Part shown: piece after piece, positions 38,248-50,897 of the stretch
Position numbering within the stretch: the first letter of the stretch is position 1
How the letters are laid out: each line of letters starts with the position of its first letter
NCBI GenBank assembly: GCA_022113835.1
Contig: JAILWY010000027.1
Span: 9,240,501 to 9,304,500, forward strand
Source: Atopsyche davidsoni
Taxonomy: Eukaryota; Arthropoda; Insecta; Trichoptera; Hydrobiosidae
Length of the DNA: 64,000 bases
Direction: 5' to 3'
Program-made: the position numbers and the translations under genes
Notes under the pieces: generated by a model
Seen by the model: the letters and a program-made list of their open reading frames with translations, nothing else
Told to the model about the DNA's origin: nothing
The model's database searches: none

Positions 38248-40811
38248 TCAATTACCAATTTTCTTTTTATCTTTATTTACCACTACTTTTGACTTGATAC
38301 TAAAGTTAAATATAATATGCAAAAGTTTTACTGAGGGATTTCGCACTGCGGTGATATTAATGCGCCAAGTGGAGCTCGGGAATGTCGGGGGGAGGGCAGT
38401 TTTCTCAATAATCATGTTGTCGACTCTAACAACTCCTGCTGGCTGAAAATTAAAAAAAAAGTTATTACTTTTCAATATGAATAAATAGAGACTGGCCACA
38501 GATTTAAATACAGCATCGTGGAATCTTCCAAAAGGAGTTGGTACTCAAAAAAATCAATCTTGACAAAAAAGACTTTTGTTACTCAACTATTTTTAATTTC
38601 CTTTTCATTTTAAAAAATAAAAATGTTGTTTTTCCAAAAGTACTGGATATTGATAAAACTAATTAAATATTTATAATGTTCCTAGATTTACTAACTTTCT
38701 ATGTTGATATTTTCAGAAAATTTTCTAAAAGTTTAACAATCTTTTTGAAAATCCCTCTAAAAATAGAGCTCTTAAAATATTTATATTAAAATAAAATATA
38801 TAATGGGATTCATTCAAGGGCTCTCTGTCAAAAATATTGAATATTTGAATGTAACATTTGTTACCATAGAATATTTATTTTTATATGTGATAATGCTTTA
38901 CCAATAGTGAAAAGTACTTATGAGAGAATCATTGCCATAATCTATTACCACAGGACATATAGACGGAATGTTTCCGTAGGGCCGAAATAAATCTGGGACT
39001 CCTGGTCTTAAAACAAATGCACACATATCCACTGCCCCTTGGAGCAAGATGCTTTCTCTAAAAATATTATTCCGAAGCTCAAAAGATTTGAAGTGTACCT
39101 GAAATATAAATTAAATATTATAATCACAAGAATATATTATAATTTTTTAAAGTATGTTTATGTTTCATAAATCACATAAATAAATAACTTATCCTTAGAT
39201 CTGAAATTTATATTCCACCCTTGACTCCTCAAAAGTATTTGAAAGATATTTAAATAATCAATATTCAGATTCATACATTAAAATATGACAGTTTACAAAA
39301 AGTGCACACCTGGTTTATTTGTTACTTGTTTGTCTTTTTAAAATCTACGATAATATAAAAATTTACAAGAAACACAAATTGAAAACAATTACTCTTTAAG
39401 AAGTCCTATTATATTTAAATGGCAAATATCAATCTAAGTCAGTGTAGAAACTAGCATGTCATCTTTTTAAATTAACTTTAAAAACTTCTTCTATTACATA
39501 CATTAATAGTTTTAAATCCTTTGAATAGCTTATTATAAAAAACATATTACTTACTGACACATTCTTACCCCATGGATGGAGTAACGTTAAGTTAAAACTA
39601 ACGGAATAAGGAGAACTTCTGTTATATCTTTTTACTGTGAAATTGCATTCTCCCATGTAATCCTTATTAACATAAGATAAAGAGCTTCTTTGAATTTCTA
39701 AAACAATCACTTTCTGAAAATAAAAAAACAAAAAAGGATTTTTAAAAGATAGTATTCGTGTTAAATCTACATCTTCAACTATGAAGTGCCTGCTAGTGAA
39801 AAAGCTATTTTAATATTTTAAACTTGTTATTTTAAACTGTAAATGTAAACTCATTGATATCACGTGAGTATAATTTGAAATGTTTCTTCACCTTGAAATG
39901 TAATCAATTAATTATACAGAAAAATTATTCAAAAGTTTCACTACAGCTTTTTTATTTCATTGACTATTTTATTTTTAAATGGAATAATTGTGAGTGCTTG
40001 AAGCTACGATGTACACTCATATCAACACGAAGAGGAGCTTGGTACACAAAATAGCGATTTTTTTAAATCCACGTATATCCCAATAATAATGCCCTGTACC
40101 CAAACTCTTATAGAAAAGTGCATATTAATGTTATTTTTATACATATTTGCTGTGAAAACCCAATGATTTGGTTTTTAAAATGAATTTAAATTTTCAGCAT
40201 CAAATATTTGTTGTTTATTAAATCTTTTTTGATATCTATAAATGTTATATGTTATTTTTATAAAATATTTTAAAAGTGCCAATATTCAAATATTTTGTTC
40301 AATTTCAATTATTTATATTAATGTTTCCTTGTCTTTTTATCTTATGTTTTAAGTTATGAAGATGTAATGCTTTAAAACTGTAATTATATTTTAATATACA
40401 TAAAAATGCAAGGTCATCAAACTCAAAAATAAAAGTTATAGCTTCACACAATATAGCTTAGGGTTTTAATCAGAGATTTAATAAAACCAAGGTATGAACT
40501 AGACTTTTCTATTGAGAGTGTACTTTTTCATTTTCAACATTCATACATTTTTGACACTTACAAAAATACTTTTCATGTTCAAGTTTTAATAATGTAACAA
40601 TATTATTATTATTTATATTTCTATCGATATTAATACTTATATTTTCTTTCTCATTAATACTCCTATTGAATATTGAATATTTTTACATTACATCTACTCT
40701 GCTAAAGAAATACTAAAAAATACTTAAATAAAAAAATCTTACAATAGCTATTGTACATCCCAACACAAAACATATTACTAAGCCAACCGTAGAGGCTACT
40801 CGAATCCCCAT
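38248..40811 (-). CDS. DUF1091 (DM8) small secreted protein, copy B
   Basis: Four phase-0 exons on the minus strand: 40811-40743, 39713-39555, 39098-38949 and 38442-38248, giving 190 residues. Exon 1 is a signal peptide ([18 protein letters not shown]). Exon 2 carries [17 protein letters not shown], with N-glycosylation sequons at NFT and NRS. Exon 3 has [16 protein letters not shown] and [10 protein letters not shown]. Exon 4 has [20 protein letters not shown] and a lysine-rich tail ending KKKIGN. Consensus GT-AG sites and open exons indicate an intact gene. Compared with copies C-E, it has Cys instead of Ser in the GE(C/S)NFT segment, which adds an unpaired extracellular cysteine. The family is inferred from the CP...PP.FPSS.WR layout; ligand and role are unknown. 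Confidence 0.82.
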
Positions 40812-41310
40812 CCTGAATGCCAGTGTTAGAATATGTTGACTGAAAAGTTGAACAAATAATATATATGTATATAGAAGTATTTTAATTTACAATAATTTAT
40901 TTTCCTCGTAACGAAATTTCAGATTATTCTATTGATAGTCAACTAATATTTTTTCAGTTATTAAATAGTACTTATATTATTAAATGGTGATTTAATTTAT
41001 GAGCAGCGAAATAGGAAGGGCAACTATATTAAAATAAAAGTATTTTCTAAAATATAAACAGGATTCTTGTTTGTGAAACTGAACACGCTTATAAAAAGTG
41101 TACTTTTTTAAAGATATAGCAATAATGATAAAATATTTAAATAATGGTTGTTAAGTTCGATAATAATCTAAATCATTTTAATCATCTAATTCCGAAAATA
41201 TTTATTACTTTTATTGTTGTACTACCCGACGTGTGCTACTACGCTAAATAAATAAACACATTTTTTTTATTTCTTCTAAAACTAGGAAATTTTGTTTTTT
41301 ATTAACTTTT

Positions 41311-41733
41311 TTATCTTAATTTTAGCAGATAAACAATATATTGAGTTTTTTCGGTAGGTGTGTATATGTCTTGGGCTTTCAGTATACGAAGCAGGAAGTA
41401 TGCACATTTGACCAATGTTGGGAGCGTTTCCATCATCTTTGACATGCAACTTTTTTTAGGTTCAAACGAATGAATGTACAGAAGCCGCTTGCTTTCAATT
41501 TTTGCGTACATGTCAACTGATGAAACACTTCACGGCATTTTAAAATGTGATTGGATTGTTGGGCTCTTATCATAATGCGATATGCATAATAACCCATAGA
41601 TGAAACTTGTAATACGAATATTTTTGTTTAATATTGTTTTTCCCATATATAAACAGACAAACTCATTATGATAAAACTCTTTGTTGTGAATGACAGATAG
41701 TGATTTTGTTTTGAAAGTCCGTACTATGCGCAA
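41311..41733 (-). pseudogene. Helitron Rep (Helitron_like_N) fragment, unit 1
   Basis: The minus strand encodes pieces of a Helitron-like N-terminal domain: FKTKSLSVIHNKEFYHN, then (after a break around 41515-41610) a stretch with YAKIESKRLLYIHSFEPKK. The fuller copy in unit 3 shows the domain more clearly. Frames are interrupted and no helicase region follows, so this is a dead fragment of a rolling-circle transposon. Confidence 0.6.
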
Positions 41734-42694
41734 TCTTCACAATGTTCTTTTTTCAAATTTTTTGCAAGGAACGATCTCGATTTTACAAATGTTGAAAAAT
41801 TTTGTATGGAAAATATCGAAAATCGACTTAATTAATAGACCGAATGTAATGCAAAAATGCATTGTTTTAATAGTCTCAAAGATTCTTCGTACTATTGCCT
41901 TTCAAATGAAACCGGTTTGGGGCACATCGGTTGAATGGTTTCAAAGCCTTTGACGGACACACAAACATATTTTGTGTTTTATATGTATAGATAGATTGTT
42001 AAAACTATTACTTGTCTGTACATATTTTAATAGGCATTTGATTGATATATTTTATATTATATTAATATTATCTTTAAATTTTCAACTAATTTTTAGAAAA
42101 TTTAATTGTTAGCTATTTACGAAAAATAGGGACAACACACCAGTTTTTGAATCTCATGATGGGTCTAACTATATATTATTAAATATTAAATTATGTACCT
42201 GTATAATCAACTCAAATATTTATTTAGATTTCATTCTCAAATGCTAGTGAAATATTTTTATTGTTCACAGCCTCTAGTAAAAAAAAACTGTTTGCCTGTA
42301 GTTTAATGATGTATCATAAAATATAATTTGCTTAGAAATAAGTAAATGAATAGCATTATTAAAAGCTCATATATATCTCATTAGAATTTTGAAATATGCT
42401 CTTAATGGTTTTCAAAGCATTACACTGACATGAAAAAACAACAAATACTTTATAAGATTATTTTGGGAGATTAGACTGGGTCCATTATAAATCAATGAAT
42501 TTACTGAAACATTTAATAAACATACCATATTTTTTGTATGAATTGCGATACTTATTAATGGTTCATATTTTTCAAAGATCTGAAATAAGATGGGAATCAA
42601 TTTTGCTGAGAGTGAATTTGAAAGAGAGAGAAAGTCTTTTGTATGTACCAATGATTATAATGAAGATATTGCTTGTATCAAGTAAAATGTATAA

Positions 42695-42812
42695 AAAATA
42701 CTTTTGTGATTTTTCCACAAGCTTAATTTTTATTTCATAATGCCAACATAAAGGGTTGACGAAACCGATCACCAATAAAATAAAGCATCTGGAAAAATCA
42801 CAAAAGTATTTT
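42695..42812. mobile_element. 118-bp foldback element, unit 1
   Basis: Perfect or near-perfect 23-bp arms, AAAATACTTTTGTGATTTTTC and onward at 42695-42717 and the complement at 42790-42812, enclose GGGTTGACGAAACCGATCACC. The same element is at 56704-56821 in unit 3 and is missing from unit 2, where a deletion removed the region. The core resembles GGTTGGCGAAACCGGTCAC found near each DUF1091 3' end. Confidence 0.7.
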
Positions 42813-42884
42813 ATTTAAAATATTATAATGGAATGATATGAAACCAAATAGATTATATTTTATTGTCATGTTATGTACCAACCC

Positions 42885-43190
42885 GCCTTTTCATGATTCT
42901 GTTCTCACGAGTAAGCTTTACGACTGTTGTTGTCACAGACTGACTCTAACTTTTATGATTGTATTGTATAAGAGACCACCCGTGTAATTATATGTTGCCG
43001 CCAGAAGGTTTTTACGATTGTATTTTAAGATGCAAAATCAATATCTACAAATTGTCAGTTAAAGCACGTTTTACACTGCAGTTTATGACTGCGTTCTCAG
43101 GCCTTCACAAAATATGTAATCCCTGTGGGTTTTATGATTCTACCTTATCAGAACTTTCTACCAAATGTAATGGTTTATTTTCCCTTAATA
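42885..43190 (+). repeat. Degenerate repeated motif tract upstream of the RT, unit 1
   Basis: A word of the form TTTAYGAYTSTRTT recurs about six times at irregular spacing (near 42893, 42918, 42952, 43010, 43082 and 43130), often followed by CTCA. The same tract occurs at about 49797-49990 (partial) and 56900-57190. It adjoins the 5' truncation point of the reverse transcriptase and its origin is not recognised. Confidence 0.45.
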
Positions 43191-43212
43191 TAAACGAGGC
43201 CATGGTACCCCA

Positions 43213-44343
43213 ACATTATCATGCACATGCACAAGAAGACCGGCATGGTCTTCATGGACATAGAGAAAGCCTTCGACACGGTCTGGCACGACGGTCTGCT
43301 GCACAAGTTGTTCGTGTCGGGAGTTCCTCTCTACATTATCGATATTCTCGCATCTTTCCTGAGTGACAGACAATTTGCCTGGGAGCCTCCTCCAGCCGGA
43401 GACCGGTCCCGGCGGGGGTCCCCCAGGGCTCAGTCCTAGCCCCACTCCTATTTTCCCACTCCTATTTTCCCACTTCATCAGCGACCTGCCCACGCCCAAG
43501 GGATGCGATCTTCTAGCACTGTACGCAGACGACACTGCCTGCTACTCCACCTTAAATCGCACTGACACCATTGTAAAAAGACTCCAGAATGGACTCGACT
43601 CAATCAGTGCCTTCTACAAAAAATGGAGAATCAAAGTCAATCAGGGGAATCATCTGAGACTGAGGCAATCATCTTCACCTGGAAACACCCTGGCAACGAT
43701 CGCACCGACCCCCTACGAGCTGACGGCAAGCCGATCCAATGGAGCAAAAAGGTGAAATACCTCGGAGTCCATCTGGATCGGAGCCTCCTAATGGGAGGCT
43801 TCTATGCTGCTATGTTGGGATGCATGGCATCCCAACATAGCAGCAGCCCGAATAAAAAGCCACACAGCCAAAAACAGCCTCTACCCACTGCTGTGCGCTA
43901 GAAGCCCCCTACCCCTCGAGTCCAAGCTCAGGCTCTACACCTCCATCATCAGGCCGTACATGATGTACGCCGAATCTGTCTGGTTAAACGCCAGCCAACA
44001 CCTCATTGCGAGTATCCAGGCCGCCCAAAACTCCTGCCTACGCCTCATCTTAGGTGCCTACTACCGTACATCGACCACCACCCTCTGTACTCAGACCAAA
44101 ATCCCACCGATCGCAACTCAGACGCTTCACGTCACCGAAAGACTATACCAGTCCATAAGGAAAACAAAAAACCTCCTCCTCAAAGGGATCGGAGACTATA
44201 CCCCAGACTCACTGCCTTTCCACTATAGGCACAAATTCCCCCACCACATCCTACTCGGTGAAAATATAACAGTCTCCGACGGCTCCCGGGGCACCTTATA
44301 CAAGAAGGAGTGCCAAGTTCCCAAAAAACATTCCCAGGAGTGA
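43213..44343 (+). pseudogene. Jockey-type non-LTR reverse transcriptase fragment, unit 1
   Basis: Encodes the RT palm and thumb of a Jockey-clade LINE: KTGMVFMDIEKAFDTVWHDG, LSDRQF, then after frameshifts LLALYADDTACYS with the catalytic YADD, KWRIKVNQG, and the C-terminal segment from LYPLLCARSPLPLESKLRLY to VPKKHSQE. The endonuclease and 5' half are absent. Unit 1 is damaged by a deletion after LSDRQFA, a duplicated CACTCCTATTTTCC, an insertion in NQG...TEAI and a palindromic insertion at 43787-43836. It cannot encode an active enzyme. Confidence 0.85.
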
Positions 44344-44418
44344 ACATTGCATCCTCCTGCCCTACCTGTTATTGTTATAAATTTTTATCTTTGTTATTTA
44401 GTTCGTAGATATTTATTA

Positions 44419-44998
44419 GGCCTCTAGAGAAAATACAGGTATTTTTAATATTATATTTTTTGGCCGCCTAAGTCTTAATTGTTTACTGGAAATTTTTAAA
44501 AATAACTAATTGAAATGTATAGCACCTTTAAATAAAGCCACCTAAACAGTTTGAAAGTGAAGAAGTGAGTATTCAATATAGAAATAAACATGATAGAAGA
44601 TAAATATTACAAAAACATGTGAACATAATGCTAATATTTGTTAATCACATAGTTTTTTTTATTCTTTTTGTTTCATCAAAATAATTTTTGTTGTTTAACT
44701 TATTTTATATTCAATAAAACTACATGTTCAGTTTAAAAACTCACTGCTATGTACTTATTTATTTGAAGGTATACCTCTCGCTAATTGGCCCGTATGAAGT
44801 TAGTATGTCACGTAATGCGACAACCATCTTGCGAGCGTACTACGTCAGGCAGCGAATGTCTGAGCACAGAGATCCATCAAGAACCACTGTTCGAATGTTG
44901 GACAGCCTCGTAAGGACAAAGACAATCTTGGTAGTTGTAATTCCCAAAATTTATTCGAAGTCGATATTGAAAAAGAAGAAGAGATTGATTTAATTTTA
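44419..44998 (+). pseudogene. MCM9 gene fragment 1
   Basis: Starts at GGCCTCTAGAGAAAATACAG, the end of MCM9 exon 9 (source about 31376), and continues through intron 9 and exon 10 ([13 protein letters not shown] to MLDSLVR; source to 31871). It then jumps to the middle of the last exon (source about 32418-32500), removing intron 10 and about 400 bases of exon 11. The jump changes frame, giving TKTILVVVIPKIYSK and a stop. No helicase activity is possible; the exon 10 acceptor remains. It abuts the RT tail on the left and unit 2 on the right. Confidence 0.9.
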
Positions 44999-45757
44999 TG
45001 TAAAAGATAATGGCTTAATTTGGCAATGTCCCATTTATCTTGATGTTCATAGTATAAGTTTAAATTGAAAATAATTGTTGTAATAATCATCATCATCAGA
45101 CTGTCATTTAAAATTATTATACTTTCAAAAATTCAAAATTAAATTCCACATAACATTGTGTAATATTGCTATCTATAAGCATAAAAATTCCATTTGCTAT
45201 TAGGGATGGCATTATAAATATATGAAATTCTAAAGTTTTTTCAATTTCTGAGTGCCATAATATATAAATGAGCCGGTAAATGTTATACCAATAAAATAGT
45301 CATTATAAAATGTATGTGCAAATTTTCACCAATTTATTAATAATTAATAACTGCGCTGTCTTTATTTAGAGAGCAATTCTGTTTCAAGTTTAGAAAGGGT
45401 ATGCACAAAATACGGCTAGAATTGCAACCTTTTACTTCAATAATTTCACGAATTAATCTGCATAATTTTTTATCATATTAATCCAATCTTTTACCCAAAA
45501 TTAAATCATTCTATATTTTTGACAGAGAGTAACATGGTGGAATTCCAATTTAATATAAAATATTTTTGTAATTTTTCCACATATTTTAATTTTATTGGTG
45601 ATAGGTTTCCATTCAAAATAATACCAAAATAAAAGGTTGGCGAAACCGGTCACAAAGAAAATTAAAAGTGTTTTTTTTCAAATATTAAAATTAACTCAAT
45701 ATTATTATAACAAACCAATATAATTTATATTTATTTTAAAATGTAATTTATATACTT

Positions 45758-45761
<4 letters not shown>

Positions 45762-45818
<57 letters not shown>

Positions 45819-45821
45819 ATT

Positions 45822-45868
<47 letters not shown>
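45762..45868. repeat. (AT)n microsatellite downstream of DUF1091 copy C
   Basis: TA dinucleotide array with a TTTATATAATTTATATAC interruption, just 3' of the copy C stop codon. Confidence 0.95.
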
Positions 45869-45869
<1 letters not shown>

Positions 45870-45880
45870 TTCATCATCAA

Positions 45881-48067
45881 TTAATTACCAATTTTCTTTT
45901 TATCTTTATTTACCACTACTTTTGACTTGATACTAAAGTTAAATATAATATGCATAAGTTTTACTGAGGGATTTCGCACTGCGGTGATATTAATGCGCCA
46001 AGTTGAGCTCGGGAATGTCGGGGGGAGGACAGTTTTCCTAATAATCATGTTGTCGACTCTAAGAACTCCTGCTGGCTGAAAATTAAAAAAAAAGTTATTA
46101 CTATTCAATATTAATAAATAGAGACTGGCCACAGATTTAAATACAGCATCGTGGAATCTTCCAAAAGGAGTTGGTACTCAAAAAAATCAATCTTGACAAA
46201 AAAGTCTTTTGTTACTCAACTATTTTTAATTTCCTTTTCATTTTAAAAAATAAAAATGTTGTTTTTCCAAAAGTACTGGATATTGATAAAACTAATTAAA
46301 TATTTATAATGTTCCTAGATTTACTAACTTTCTATGTTGATATTTTCAGAAAATTTTCAAAAAAGTTTAACAATCTTTTTGAAAATTCCTCTAAAAACAG
46401 AGCTCTTAAAATATTTATATTAAAATAAAATATATAATGGGATTCACTCAAGGGCTTTCTGTCATAAATATTGAATATTTGAATGTAACATTTGTTACCA
46501 TAGAATATTTATTTTTATATGTGATAATGCTTTACCAATAGTGAAAAGTACTTATGAGAGAATCATTGCCATAATCTATTACCACAGGACATATAGACGG
46601 AATGTTTCCGTAGGGCCGCAAGAAATCTGGGATTCCTGGTTTTAAAACAAATGCACACATATCCACTGCCCCTTGGAGCAAGACGCTTTCTCTAAAAATA
46701 TTATTCCGTAGCTCAAAAGATTTGAGGTGTACCTGAAATATAAATTAATTATTATAATTACAAGAATATATTATAATTTTTTAAAGTATGTTTATGTTTC
46801 ATAAATCACATAAATAAAAAACTTATCCTTAGATCTGAAATTTATATTCCACCCTTGACTCCTCAAAAGTATTTGAAAGATATTTAAATAATCAATATTC
46901 AGATTCATACATTAAAATATGACAGTTTACAAAAGGTGCACACCTGGTTTATTTGTTACATGTTTGTCTTTTTAAAATCTACGATAATATAAAAATTTAT
47001 TAGTAACACAAATTGAAAACAATTACTCTTTAAGAAGTCCTATTATATTTAAATGGCAAATATCAATCTAAGTCAGTGTAGAAACTAGCATGTCATCTTT
47101 TTAAATTAACTTTAAAAACTTCTTCTATTACATACATTAATAGTTTTAAATCCTTTGAATAGCTTATTATAAAAAATAACAAATATATTACTTACTGACA
47201 CATTCTTACCCCATGGATGGAGTAACGTTAAGTTAAAACTAAGGGAATAAGGAGAACTTCTGTTATATCTTTTAACTGTGAAATTGCTTTCTCCCATGTA
47301 ATCCTTATTAACATAAGATAAAGAGCTTCTTTCAATTTCTAAAACAATCACTTTCTGAAAATAAAAAAACAAAAAAGGATTTTTAAAAGATAGTATTCGT
47401 GTTAAATCTACATCTTCAACTATGAAGTGCCTGCTAGTGAAAAAACTATTTTAATATTTTACACTTGTTCTTTTAAACTGTAAATGTAAACTCATTGATA
47501 TCACGCGAGTATAATTTGAAACGTTTTTTGACCTCGAAATGTAATCAATAAAATTATACAGAAAAATTATTCAAAAGTTTCACTACAGCTTTTTTTATTT
47601 CATTGACTATTTTATTTTTAAATGGAATAATTGTGAGTGCTTGAAGCTAAGATGTACACTCATATCAACACGAAGAGGAGCTTGGTACACAAAATAGCGA
47701 TTTTTTTAAATCCACGTATATTCCAAAAATAATGCCCTGTACCCAAACTTTTATAGAAAAGTGCATATTAATATTATTTCTATATATTACACACGTTTAT
47801 TCTTCAAATATTTTGAAATTAACATATTTTTCCCATTTCAAATTTCCAAGTAATTAATATCAAAATTAATATACAAATCAAGATCTAAAAATATTGCAGT
47901 GAAATAATTGCGTATTAAACTCTGTACTTGAAACAATCATGAACTTTTTAGGAATATATATTTTTATAGTGATAAATACTAAAATAAAAAAATCTTACAG
48001 TAGCTATTGTACATCCCAACACAAAACATATTACTATGCCAACCGTACAGGCTACTCGAATCCCCAT
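45881..48067 (-). CDS. DUF1091 (DM8) small secreted protein, copy C
   Basis: Exons on the minus strand: 48067-47999, 47354-47196, 46732-46583 and 46075-45881, with sizes 69, 159, 150 and 195 as in copies B and D; 190 residues, all open. Exon 1 has [18 protein letters not shown], so it differs from copy B at two signal-peptide positions. Exon 3 has [19 protein letters not shown] and [10 protein letters not shown]. Exon 4 has [18 protein letters not shown]. The intact frame and splice sites argue for a functional paralogue; expression cannot be judged. Confidence 0.82.
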
Positions 48068-48689
48068 CCTGAATGCCAGTGTTTGAATATGTTGACTGAA
48101 AAGTTGAACAAATAATATATATTTATATAGAAGAATTTTAATTTACAATAATTTATTTTCCTCGTAACGAAATTTCAGATTATTCTATTGATAGTCAACT
48201 AATATTTTTTCAGTCATTAAATAGTACTTATATTATTAAATGGTGATTTAATTTATGAGCAGCGAAATAGGAAGGGCAACTATCTTAAAATAAAAGTATT
48301 TTCTAAAATATAAACAGGATTCTTGGTTGTGAAACTGAACACGCTTATAAAAAGTGTACTTTTTTAAAGATATAGCAATAATGATAAAACATTTAAATAA
48401 TGGTTGTTAAGTTCTAATTCCGAAAATATTTATTACTTTTATTATTGTACTACCCGACGTGTGCTACTACGCTAAATAAATAAATACATTTTTTTTATTT
48501 CTTCTAAAAAAAGGAAATTTTATTTTTTATTAACTTTTCTATCTAAATTCTAGCGGATAAGCAATATACGGACTTTTTAATCATGTTCTTGCAGACAACG
48601 TCAGAAAGTATCGGATCTTCTTGTAGATTCGGTAGTTTAACAGATATAAAACTATCGATTTGAGTTGGAACAATTTTTACTTTCAGCCA

Positions 48690-49033
48690 AATTAGAACGA
48701 AGCAGGAAGTATGCACATTTGACCAATGTTGGCAGCGTTTCCATCATCTTTGACACGCAATTTTTTTTAGGTTCAAACGAATGAATGTACAGAAGCCGCT
48801 TGCTTTCAATTTTTGCGTACATGTCAACAATGAACTGATGAAACACTTCACGGCATTTAAAAATGTGATTGGATTGTTGGGCTCTTATCATAATGCGATA
48901 TGCATAATAATCCATCCAATACGAATATTTTTGTTTAATATTTTTTTTCCCATATATAAACAGACAAACTCATTATGATAAAACTCTTTGTTGTGAATGA
49001 CAGATGGTGATTTTGTTTTGAAAGTCCGTACTA
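48690..49033 (-). pseudogene. Helitron Rep (Helitron_like_N) fragment, unit 2
   Basis: The minus strand shows KTKSP-type start sequence, then YAYRIMIRAQQSNHIFKCR, FHQFIVDMYAKIESKRLL and YIHSFEPKK, ending in METLPTLVKCAYFLLR. A small indel around 48920-48955 breaks the frame. Unit 2 also replaces the downstream sequence found in units 1 and 3 with a different tail. Confidence 0.65.
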
Positions 49034-49255
49034 TGCGCAATCTTCACAATGTTCTGTTTTCATATTTTTTGTGAGGAACGATCTCGACTTTACGAAAATA
49101 TCGAAAATCGACTTAATTAATAGACCGAATGTATTTAATGCATTGTTTTAATAGTCTCAAAGATTCTTCGTACTATTGCCTTTCAAATGAAACCGGTTCA
49201 GGGCACATTGGTTGAATGGTTTCAAAGCCTTTGACGGACACACAAACATCTTTTG

Positions 49256-49260
<5 letters not shown>

Positions 49261-49295
<35 letters not shown>
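49261..49295. repeat. (AT)n microsatellite in unit 2
   Basis: TA run inserted at a position where units 1 and 3 read only TATATGTATAGATAG. Confidence 0.9.
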
Positions 49296-49297
<2 letters not shown>

Positions 49298-50008
49298 GAT
49301 AGATAGATTGTTAAGACTAGTACTTATCTATACATATTTTAATAGGCATTTGATCAATATATTTTATATTGTATTAATATTATCTTTAAATTTTCAACAA
49401 ATTTTTAGAAAATTTAATTGTTAGCTATTTATGAAAAATAGGGACAACACACCAGTTTTTGAATCTCATGATGGGTCTAACTATATATTATTAAATATTA
49501 AATTATGCACCTGTATAATCAACTCAAATATTTATTTAGATTTCATTCTCAAATGCTAGTGAAATATTTTTATTGTTCAAAATGTGAAATGTTAGTTTCA
49601 AGTTCGGCCTCTAGTAAAAAAAAACTGTTTGCCTGTAGTTGTATGTTTGCTGTTAGTATGTATCATAGAATATAATTTGCTTAGAAATAAGTAAATGAAT
49701 AGCATTATTAAAAGCTCATATATATCTCATTAGAATTTTGAAATATGCTCTTAATGGTTTTCAAAGCATTACACTGACATGAAAAAACCACCACCCGTGT
49801 AATTATATGTTGCCACCGGAAGGTTTTTACGATTGTATTCTAAGATGCAAAATCAATAATTACACATTGTCAGTTAAAGCACGTTTTACACTGCAGATTA
49901 TGACTGCGTTCTCAGGCCTTCACAAAATATGTAATCCCTGTGGGTTTTATGATTTTACCTTGTCAGAACTTTCTACCAAATGTAACTCATGTACCCCAAC
50001 ATTATCAT

Positions 50009-50897
50009 GCACATGCACATGCACAAGAAGACCGGGTCTCCCAGGGCTCAGTCCTAGCCCCACTCCTATTTTCCCACTTCATCAGCGACCTGCCCACACC
50101 CAAGAGATGCGATCTAGCGCTCTACGCAGACGACACTGCCTGCTACTCCACCTCAAATCGTACTGACACCTTGTAAAAAGACTCCAGAATGGACTCGACT
50201 CAATCAGTGCCTTCTACAATAAATGGAGAATCAAAGTCAATCAGGGGAAGAGGCAATCATCTTCACCTGGAAACACCGTGGCAACGATCGCACCGACCCC
50301 CTACGAGCTGACGGCAAGCCGATCCAATGGAGCAAAAAGGTGAAATACCTCGTAGTCCATCTGGATCAGAGCCTCGCATGGCATCCCAACATAGCAGCAG
50401 CCCGAATAAAAAGCCACACAGCCAAAAACAGCCTCTACCCACTGCTGTGCGCTAGAAGCCCCCTACCCCTCGAGTCCAAGCTCAGGCTCTACACCTCCAT
50501 CATCAGGCCGTACATGATGTACGCCGAATCTGTCTGGTTAAACGCCAGCCAACACCTCATTGCGAGTATCCAGGCCGCCCAAAACTCCTGCCTACGCCTC
50601 ATCTTAGGTGCCTACTACCGTACATCGACCACCACCCTCTGTACTCAGACCAAAATCCCACCGATCGCAACTCAGACGCTTCACGTCACCGAAAGACTAT
50701 ACCAGTCCATAAGGAAAACAAAAAACCTCCTCCTCAAAGGGATCGGAGACTATACCCCAGACTCACTGCCTTTCCACTATAGGCACAAATTCCCCCACCA
50801 CATCCTACTCGGTGAAAATATAACAGTCTCCGACGGCTCCCGGGGCACCTTATACAAGAAGGAGTGCCAAGTTCCCAAAAAACATTCCCAGGAGTGA
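50009..50897 (+). pseudogene. Jockey-type reverse transcriptase fragment, unit 2
   Basis: Begins with the CACATGCACAAGAAGACCGG word seen in the other units, then jumps to the QGSVLAPLLFSHFISDLPTP segment, deleting about 180 bases including the DIEKAFDTVW motif. YADDTACYS remains at about 50120-50146. A one-base loss after RTDT and a deletion after NQG break the frame. The long 3' part from 50223 is open to VPKKHSQE at 50897 and is nearly identical to unit 1. Confidence 0.85.

Noticed and set aside
43185..43535. Minus-strand and alternative-frame ORFs over the reverse transcriptases
   Set aside because: Shadows of the RT coding frame. The real frame is marked by YADD and the LINE motifs.
44845..45096. 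83-codon minus-strand frame over the MCM9 fragment (repeated at 51399-51650)
   Set aside because: Antisense shadow of MCM9 exon 10 and 11 sequence, without its own signals.
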